From contig DIZZ01000077.1 of NCBI GenBank assembly GCA_002428045.1, positions 1 through 26,846 on the forward strand: 26,846 nt of DNA. Direction: 5' to 3'. Every line of letters starts with the position of its first letter. Position 1 is the stretch's first letter. The stretch is from Verrucomicrobia bacterium UBA6015 (lineage in GTDB: Bacteria; Verrucomicrobiota; Kiritimatiellia; UBA8416). A program made the translations under genes and the position numbers. Below, piece after piece: positions 22,120 through 26,846 of this stretch. Below the pieces are notes generated by a model. The model saw only the letters and a program-made list of their open reading frames with translations. It did no database searches and was not told where the DNA came from.

Positions 22120-22150
22120 AAAAAAAAGCGGCGGCAATAATTGCCGCCGC
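22120..22150 (-). terminator. Intrinsic terminator after the flgM-like gene
   Basis: An 11-bp perfect inverted repeat (GCGGCGGCAAT / ATTGCCGCCGC, 22128-22150) with a tiny loop is followed on the minus strand by eight U residues (22120-22127). It is a textbook rho-independent terminator, placed 38 bp after the flgM-like stop and 16 bp before the flgF promoter. Confidence 0.9.
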
Positions 22151-22188
22151 ATTCACGCAACTCGCCGATTTATCGCCGAAGCGATACC

Positions 22189-22500
22189 TCAGGCGATCGC
22201 TTGGAATCCGCTCATACGCTCGAAGATCCGGTCGATTGCCGTATCGGGAACCGTCAGTTGCCCGGTGGCTTCAGCCTGCCGGAAACGGGCCACCCGCTCG
22301 GAGGAACCATAGTCACTAGCCTTGGCGCGAAGCATCTCGCCTGCCGTCAAGCGCGCCAATAATGACGTGTTTTCCTGATCGTTAACCACCTTTGCGCTGG
22401 TCACGCCCGGCGTTGACACCGTACCGGCAACTCGACCTGTCCGCTGAACTCGCGTGGCCGTCTGTGCGCGATCCGTCATATTTTCGATGTTTATACTCAT
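22189..22500 (-). CDS. flgM: FlgM-like anti-sigma factor
   Basis: The 103-residue protein has a disordered, Thr/Val-rich N-terminal half and a helical C-terminal half. 'ERVARFRQAEATGQLTV' followed by 'PDTAIDRIFERM' matches the FlgM pattern 'kv..iR.ai..G.Y.vd...iA..ml', which wraps sigma-28. FlgM holds sigma-28 (FliA) until the hook is finished, then leaves through the export apparatus. The match is short, and only residues ~65-97 are informative. Its start overlaps the lipoprotein stop in ATGA, and it is followed by a strong terminator. In many other genomes flgM lies between flgJ and flgN; here it has moved to a separate unit upstream of flgF. Confidence 0.65.
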   Translation of the reverse strand: MSINIENMTDRAQTATRVQRTGRVAGTVSTPGVTSAKVVNDQENTSLLARLTAGEMLRAKASDYGSSERVARFRQAEATGQLTVPDTAIDRIFERMSGFQAIA

Positions 22501-23270
22501 TTTATTTCTCTCAGGTACTTGTAGTTATCGTCTGTTTTATGGAGTTCCTTAAATTCGGCAGGCTTCATTGATGCAGAGGAAGCAACAACCAGCTTCCCCT
22601 TTAGCGCACTAACGGCCTGGGCCATGGCAAACCCGTTGAAATCCCGGGGCGAACGCAGCATCATATCGAGATTCGACGAGGAATACTCCTTTGCCTTGCG
22701 TTGGCGCAGATAGGCATCGGCCGCCACCAAAACGCGCTGCTCGGAGGCATCCACATTCCCCACCATCAGCAGCACCATCTTGCCGAGCTTTACATCAAAG
22801 AGCATCCACTCCATGACGATGCGTTGGGGATGATAAGGGCGATAATCCATAATCCGCGGCAACAGAACATGCGACGAGCCGGTCACGCGACCGATCTGGA
22901 TAATCTCCTGGACCGCAGGCCGGCCGTCATCCCCCAGCAGGTTAGCCGTCGTCGTGTACGCAGCAAACCGCCCTCGCTCCCTCGGCATGATGACCGAGCC
23001 CGGTATGATCTGCTGCAATTCCTGCCACACGGTCAGCAGCATCCCGTCAATGAGCTCCTCGGGAAGATCCCCTACCGCTGGCAGAAGTAGCAGATTATCA
23101 ATCGTCACCGACTGATCCTTGGCTCCGGCGGGGGTCACGATCTGGATCTGGAAATAGTCAGCCGAATTAAACAGCACATGCCCGTAATCCCGCCCCAGCC
23201 TGGCGGCGCAGCCCGATCCGACGGCCACGAGGCATCCCATCAGCAGTATCGCCTGGCATCCCCGCTTCAC
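22497..23270 (-). CDS. Putative lipoprotein in flgM unit, function unknown
   Basis: The 257-residue protein begins with a lipoprotein signal (AILLMGCLVAVGSGC-AA; modified Cys would be residue 21). The mature domain alternates strands and helices: 'VTIDNLLLLPAVGDLPEELIDGMLLTVWQELQQIIPG', 'IIQIGRVTGSSHVLLPRIMDYRPYHPQRIVMEWMLFDVKLGKMVLLM'. This resembles the fold of LpoB/CsgG/FlgT-like lipoproteins, in which a nucleotide-fold domain reports 'new, tunable' envelope partners. That resemblance is an impression, not an identification. The start is GTG 23270 in a 4-nt GTGA overlap with the upstream gene, and the stop overlaps flgM by 4 nt. Tight coupling to flgM and a sigma-54 promoter suggest a motility-linked envelope role. 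Confidence 0.6.
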   Translation of the reverse strand: MKRGCQAILLMGCLVAVGSGCAARLGRDYGHVLFNSADYFQIQIVTPAGAKDQSVTIDNLLLLPAVGDLPEELIDGMLLTVWQELQQIIPGSVIMPRERGRFAAYTTTANLLGDDGRPAVQEIIQIGRVTGSSHVLLPRIMDYRPYHPQRIVMEWMLFDVKLGKMVLLMVGNVDASEQRVLVAADAYLRQRKAKEYSSSNLDMMLRSPRDFNGFAMAQAVSALKGKLVVASSASMKPAEFKELHKTDDNYKYLREIK

Positions 23271-23596
23271 AGCCCCGCCTTTCCTTTGACTGGCGCTCCT
23301 GCGGCGGTATCCATCTCCACCTCGGCATGACGCCCGCAGGGGCAGGTGATACGGATGCCACTCAAGGATGCCCCGTTGCGTACCAGTTGGACGGCAATCT
23401 GCGCATCCTGCTTGGGCGGTTCCCCATTCATCGGCACGCGGATCGGCGACAATTGCGCCGCCCTGGCCGAAATCACGGTGGACGGTCGCGCCATCCCCGG
23501 CGCTGCCGACGGCGGACGGTAGCGGATAACCTGGCGCTCATCGACAAAGTATTTCTGCCGATACAACTGATTCGTGTTTTTTTCTAATGCTGTCAT
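23267..23596 (-). CDS. Small protein with CPCG motif, function unknown
   Basis: The 109-residue protein has a basic, Pro/Arg-rich N-terminal half (VIRYRPPSAAPGMARPS). Its C-terminal part is strand-rich and centred on 'GIRITCPCGRHAEVEMD'. The Cys-Pro-Cys-Gly motif could bind metal as a dimer or with another partner; only two Cys residues are available. There is no signal peptide, so it is probably cytoplasmic. ATG 23596 is chosen because the sigma-54 promoter at 23612-23627 would start transcription near 23601, leaving only about 5 nt of leader, and longer readings would begin upstream of that point. It is the first gene of a coupled trio with the lipoprotein and FlgM-like genes. Confidence 0.6.
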   Translation of the reverse strand: MTALEKNTNQLYRQKYFVDERQVIRYRPPSAAPGMARPSTVISARAAQLSPIRVPMNGEPPKQDAQIAVQLVRNGASLSGIRITCPCGRHAEVEMDTAAGAPVKGKAGL

Positions 23597-23611
23597 GGTA
23601 CCGCCATTGTT

Positions 23612-23627
23612 AGCAGACTGCGTGCCA
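23612..23627 (-). promoter_or_regulatory. Sigma-54 (-24/-12) promoter of the flgM unit
   Basis: The minus strand reads TGGCACGCAGTCTGCT, differing from consensus TGGCACG-N4-TTGCW at one position and from the flgI promoter at a single base. GG-N10-GC spacing is exact. The start point near 23601 lies about 5 nt before the first ATG, so the message would be nearly leaderless. Confidence 0.78.
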
Positions 23628-23656
23628 CAACGTTGTATGTCCATTCTGGAAATCGT

Positions 23657-23685
23657 TTGATTGACTTTATAGCGGGCGCTATGCG
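23657..23685 (+). promoter_or_regulatory. Possible promoter and operator for the glycosyltransferase pair
   Basis: TTGATT (23657-23662) and TATGCG (23680-23685) are 17 bp apart, 34 bp before ATG 23719; the -10 box is weak. A perfect 6-bp inverted repeat with a 2-bp spacer (ATAGCGGGCGCTAT, 23669-23682) overlaps the spacer and -10. It also lies about 75 bp upstream of the divergent sigma-54 start point, so it could be an operator or an activator site. Confidence 0.3.
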
Positions 23686-23718
23686 ACATTTCAAGCGAAT
23701 TGGAAATGAGGATATACT

Positions 23719-24096
23719 ATGCATGGGGAAACACCCGCGATCGAGACGTTAATGCAGGAAGTCCGCAGCGGGCTTGACGACACCACGCTATCCGAGGCCA
23801 CGGCCACCACTGCGCAGGCGGGCGTTTCGTTGCAGGCGGACTTGCGCCAGGCCTCCGAATCGGCCAGCGTCCTCGGACGCTGTGGCGGAAGCCTTCGGGG
23901 ACGACTCTGCCTGAGACTCGCCCCGCTGGTGCTGCCCGTGATCGAGCAACTCAACCGATTCCATTCAGCCCTCCTTAACGGGCAGACCAAACTGGCTGGC
24001 GAACACACCGCCACCGCCCGCCATATCGCCGATCTGGAACAACGGGTGAGCGCCCTCGAACGGCGGATGTCCCCGCCTGATGGAGACCGCCGGTGA
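23719..24096 (+). CDS. Coiled-coil protein paired with a glycosyltransferase
   Basis: The 125-residue protein has no signal peptide or membrane segment. Its C-terminal third is a predicted coiled coil (LAGEHTATARHIADLEQRVSALERRM). The preceding 'RLAPLVLPVIEQLNRFHSALLNGQ' resembles the helical N-terminal module found in front of sugar methyltransferases and glycosyltransferases in surface-glycan clusters ('...P.i..l...N......l..l...l..LE..v'). I recognise no enzyme here. A GAGG ribosome site precedes ATG 23719. It overlaps the glycosyltransferase start by 4 nt (GTGA), so it probably works with it, perhaps as a scaffold. Confidence 0.6.
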   Translation: MHGETPAIETLMQEVRSGLDDTTLSEATATTAQAGVSLQADLRQASESASVLGRCGGSLRGRLCLRLAPLVLPVIEQLNRFHSALLNGQTKLAGEHTATARHIADLEQRVSALERRMSPPDGDRR

Positions 24097-25283
24097 AGAT
24101 TGCCTTTGTGTGTCCTTTTTTCGGCCCGGCTGCATCCGGCGGCGCTGAATTCGCCGCCCGCAGCCTGGCACTGCATCTGGCCGGCGCTGGCATGCAGGTC
24201 GAGATTCTCACCACCTGCCTGCAGGATCTCCCTCATGGCCTCACCGGCAATATCCATCCGGCAGGCGTCTCTGCCGATGGCCCGCTGACCGTCCACCGCT
24301 TCCCGGTGGAATCCCCGGACATGCGACACTTCGGACCGCTGAATGACCTCATCCTGGGCGGCACCAGACTCACCTGGGCCGAAGAATTGCAGTTCATGAG
24401 TCGCCACGTGACCAGTCCGGACATGCTGCGGTTTATCGCGAAACAGGCGGGCGACTACCGTTTCCTGTGCTTTATCCCGTATCTGTTCGGAACCACCTGC
24501 TTCGGCGTCATGGCGGCACCCCATAACAGCGTGATCATTCCCTGTTTCCACGACGAGGGTTATGCCCGGCTCAAACTGGTGCAGCGGATGGCGCAAACCG
24601 CCCGTCATTTTGTCTTCAACGCTCCCGCCGAGCAGCGCCTGGCGGAGCGCTTGTTTGGGATTGGTGCCGACCGTGGCGAAACCATCGGGCTCGGGCTGGA
24701 GACCGATATCGGGGGGGATAGCATCCGGTTCCGCGCTCGTTTCGGCATCCGAGAGCCGTTCATGTTATATGCCGGGCGGCGCGATACCACCAAGAATGTA
24801 CATACGCTGATCGATTACTTCCTGCGTTATAAGCAGGCTCAACCGGGACCCTTGAAACTGGTGCTGATCGGGGCAGCCTCCTTGCCCATCAGCGAACCGC
24901 ATCCCGACCTCATCGACCTCGGGTTCGTCTGCGAGCAGGAGAAGTTCGATGCCTATGCCGCCGCCAGCCTGTTCTGCCAGCCGTCCTTGAACGAGAGCTT
25001 CTCCTACGTCATGATGGAAGCCTGGCTTTGCAGCACACCCTGCCTTGTCCACGAGGATTGCGAAGTCACCCGTGATCATGTAATCACCAGCCGGGGCGGG
25101 TTATTCTTCAAGAATGCCGCCGATTTCGCAGGTTGTGTCAACCGTCTGCTGACCGATGAACCGCTACGCCGCCAGATGGCGGCAAATGGCAAGGCGTATG
25201 TCCTTAAAAACTTCGCCTGGACAGAGATTGTCCGCCGCTTTGAACAGGTCGCCCAGAGGTTTAGGGTGAACGAGAACGGATGA
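24093..25283 (+). CDS. GT-B fold glycosyltransferase (GT4-like)
   Basis: The 396-residue protein starts 'MKIAFVCPFFGPAASGGAEFAARSLALHLAGAGMQVEILTT', the standard N-terminal domain of GT4 enzymes with the glycine-rich acceptor loop. The C-terminal nucleotide-sugar domain has 'MLYAGRRDTTKNVHTLIDYF', 'LVLIGAA' and 'FCQPSLNESFSYVMMEAWLCSTPCLV', where 'NESFSYVMMEAW' is the E-x7-E donor-binding motif. Its donor and acceptor are unknown. Being next to flagellar and pseudaminic acid genes makes flagellin or another surface glycan a reasonable guess. GTG start with a GGAG site about 9 nt upstream, translationally coupled to the gene before it. Confidence 0.88.
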   Translation: MKIAFVCPFFGPAASGGAEFAARSLALHLAGAGMQVEILTTCLQDLPHGLTGNIHPAGVSADGPLTVHRFPVESPDMRHFGPLNDLILGGTRLTWAEELQFMSRHVTSPDMLRFIAKQAGDYRFLCFIPYLFGTTCFGVMAAPHNSVIIPCFHDEGYARLKLVQRMAQTARHFVFNAPAEQRLAERLFGIGADRGETIGLGLETDIGGDSIRFRARFGIREPFMLYAGRRDTTKNVHTLIDYFLRYKQAQPGPLKLVLIGAASLPISEPHPDLIDLGFVCEQEKFDAYAAASLFCQPSLNESFSYVMMEAWLCSTPCLVHEDCEVTRDHVITSRGGLFFKNAADFAGCVNRLLTDEPLRRQMAANGKAYVLKNFAWTEIVRRFEQVAQRFRVNENG

Positions 25284-25452
25284 CGAGTAGAGCCGACGAG
25301 CGTGCGATACAATTTTGGGGGCGAACCTGTGGTGAGCCGTTCAGAGCATAAGAATAATGGGACGGAACATTACGTCTTAATCCTGTCTTATCCTGTTAAT
25401 CCTGTCAGAATAATCATCAGCGAGGAACCACATCCACGTCCACAGCCTACCG
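25284..25452. repeat. Intergenic region with TTAATCCTGTC tandem repeat
   Basis: This gap between two convergent genes has no coding sequence. At 25377-25406 it holds three imperfect tandem units (TTAATCCTGTC, TTATCCTGT, TAATCCTGTC). Short runs of this 'TAATCCTGT' word are a recurrent intergenic repeat in several environmental lineages as I recall them. No clear terminator hairpin was seen. Just upstream is 'GGGGGCGAACCTGTGG', reminiscent of the GC-rich repeat words in 8822-9103. Confidence 0.6.
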
Positions 25453-26846
25453 TCATGGCGTTTCGCTTTTTACCGCTGACTCCCATTTTTGCATTTGCTC
25501 ACGGATAAAGGCATCGTTATTAATCGGCTCGCTGCTCCCTGCAGGGCTGGACGATCCGGCGGCGGCAGGTTCCTGATGGGGCACTGGCCGTTGCGCCGTA
25601 TCGCCCGTGGCACGGTCCCCTCCCTTGGCTACCTTTCCATCCGAGGTCGTCCAGGGCGAAAGCCGTGGAACCGCCCTCGCTTCGGGAGCAGGCGTCACCG
25701 CAGGCGCATTCGTCGGGGATACCCTAGGTTTCGACTTATCCACCGCTGGCTCCTCGGCAAGCTGACTGCCCGACCAACCTTTTTTCCACATGCCGTCGAT
25801 GCTCAACGAGTCACGGCGGCGACGGGTCTCGCGATTGACCTCATCCGGCGAATCCAAGACATACGGCGTAATAAAAACGATGGTCTCGGTGCGTCCTACA
25901 TCACGGCTGTCCGAATTAAACAGGCGTCCAAGAAAAGGGATGTCTCCCAGCAACGGGATCTTGGTACGGCTGCGCGAATTGCTATCGCGAACCTGACCAC
26001 CAAGTACAATGGTTTGGCCGCTCGTGACCGCCACGGAGGCCTGCAGCGTGCGGTTTCGCGAAATGACCACCCCGCTGAGTTTCTCGGTATCCAACCCGGT
26101 CGTCTGGCCGGGCTCGCTAACCTCCTGCTTGATTTCCATCATCACCACCTGGTTCTCGTTGATCTGCGGCTTGACCGTCAGCGACAAGCCGACATCCTCC
26201 TGACGATACCGGGCCGTGCGACTGTCGGTCGTGGTGCCGGAATAGGTGGTTCCCTCGAAAACATAGATGCGATCGGTTGACGTCAGTTTGGCCTCGGTAT
26301 TGTCCGTCGTCAGCAACGCCGGGGTGGAGACCACGCGCGTCCTTGAATCACTGGCACTTGCCTTGACAAGGGCATTCAGATTCAGGTCATACAAGGTAAA
26401 GAAATAGCCCAGTCCCGACGAGGCCAGTTGCTCAGAATCATTGAGACGGGCCGCATCCAAAGGCGTCCGATCCATCGCCCCGCCCCCCCCACCCGCGAAC
26501 GAGTAGATCGGCGAACGCCCCCCGGCGGCGTCCCGGCTATAGGCCGTCATCGATTTCTGGATCCAGGACACCCCCGTTGCGATGCTATCCCCGAGCTGGA
26601 CCTCGATGATGACTGCCTCGATCAGCACCTGCGAGAGCATCATATCCATATCCTTGATGATTTCCTCCAAGGTCACCAGATCGGATTTACTGGCCATCAG
26701 GATCAGCGAATTGGTACGCTTATCGGAAAGGATCTTGATGTTGTCCTTGGACAGTTCGCCAACGCTTGACTTACGATCCGACGGCTGCTGCTGCTGGCTG
26801 GCGGCACGCGCAGCGGCTGCGGCGGCCGCGACCTCGGCCAGGCGCT
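25453..26846 (-). CDS. Secretin, GspD/PilQ family, C-terminal part (5' end outside window)
   Basis: The frame is open to the window edge, so only the C-terminal 463 residues are visible. It starts in an Ala/Gln-rich linker (AAAAAAARAASQQQQPS) and enters an N3-like domain 'ILSDKRTNSLILMASKSD', then 'DMDMMLSQVLIEAVIIEVQLGDS'. The secretin barrel follows, with 'VVSTPALLTTDNTEAKLTSTDRIYV', 'TVKPQINENQVVMMEIKQEVSE' and the signature 'RSRTKIPLLGDIPFLGRLFNS' plus 'ETIVFITPYVL'. Secretins form outer-membrane gates for type II secretion, type IV pili or filamentous phage. The text is closest to GspD, but the domains that would decide are outside. A ~120-residue Pro/Ala/Ser-rich tail follows the barrel, longer than usual, and might serve pilotin binding. 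Confidence 0.88.
   Translation of the reverse strand, partial: RLAEVAAAAAAARAASQQQQPSDRKSSVGELSKDNIKILSDKRTNSLILMASKSDLVTLEEIIKDMDMMLSQVLIEAVIIEVQLGDSIATGVSWIQKSMTAYSRDAAGGRSPIYSFAGGGGGAMDRTPLDAARLNDSEQLASSGLGYFFTLYDLNLNALVKASASDSRTRVVSTPALLTTDNTEAKLTSTDRIYVFEGTTYSGTTTDSRTARYRQEDVGLSLTVKPQINENQVVMMEIKQEVSEPGQTTGLDTEKLSGVVISRNRTLQASVAVTSGQTIVLGGQVRDSNSRSRTKIPLLGDIPFLGRLFNSDSRDVGRTETIVFITPYVLDSPDEVNRETRRRRDSLSIDGMWKKGWSGSQLAEEPAVDKSKPRVSPTNAPAVTPAPEARAVPRLSPWTTSDGKVAKGGDRATGDTAQRPVPHQEPAAAGSSSPAGSSEPINNDAFIREQMQKWESAVKSETP

Noticed and set aside
23691..24608. Long minus-strand frame opposite the coiled-coil and glycosyltransferase genes
   Set aside because: Product has no recognisable domain and the opposite strand carries a clear GT-B enzyme; antisense frames are common in GC-rich DNA.

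Overview
The window is bacterial, gene-dense and diderm: it encodes LipB, FabI, L- and P-ring flagellar proteins, an outer-membrane secretin and a predicted outer-membrane barrel. The gene content and protein style (Ser/Thr kinase with a C-terminal sensor-like region, PcnB, a DUF6268-like barrel, sigma-54-driven flagellar genes) suggest a member of the PVC superphylum, perhaps Kiritimatiellota or a relative. That assignment is an inference from recall of families; no rRNA or other marker is present to settle it. No tRNA, rRNA, IS element or CRISPR array was recognised.

Layout. Positions 1-1305 hold the 3' end of a Ser/Thr protein kinase, followed tail-to-tail by a small DUF4404-type gene (1309-1641, minus). 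Positions 1739-4684 are a tightly overlapping plus-strand set: pcnB, lipB and a class IV aminotransferase. Positions 4681-7808 are a minus-strand operon: fabI, maf, dus and a secreted alpha/beta hydrolase. A divergent plus-strand gene (7943-8821) encodes an outer-membrane protein and is followed by about 280 bp of non-coding DNA. Positions 9104-10719 are the classic rplU-rpmA-obgE operon (minus), with a recognisable sigma-70-type promoter.

Positions 10948-23596 form a continuous minus-strand motility region. In transcription order it holds: a three-gene unit (CPCG-motif protein, lipoprotein, FlgM-like protein) closed by an intrinsic terminator; flgF-flgG-flgA-flgH-flgI-flgJ-flgN-flgK; a 51-codon gene; a catalytically degenerate HAD-like gene; then rpoN (sigma-54) with pseF and pseG, which make activated pseudaminic acid, the usual flagellin sugar. 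The most striking signal is a set of four well-formed sigma-54 (-24/-12) promoters on this strand. They lie in front of the flgM unit, flgF, flgI and rpoN itself, so rpoN appears able to drive its own operon and the flagellar genes beside it.

Divergent from this region, on the plus strand, are a coiled-coil protein and a GT-B glycosyltransferase (23719-25283). The right edge (25453-26846, minus) is the C-terminal part of a GspD/PilQ-type secretin cut by the window end.
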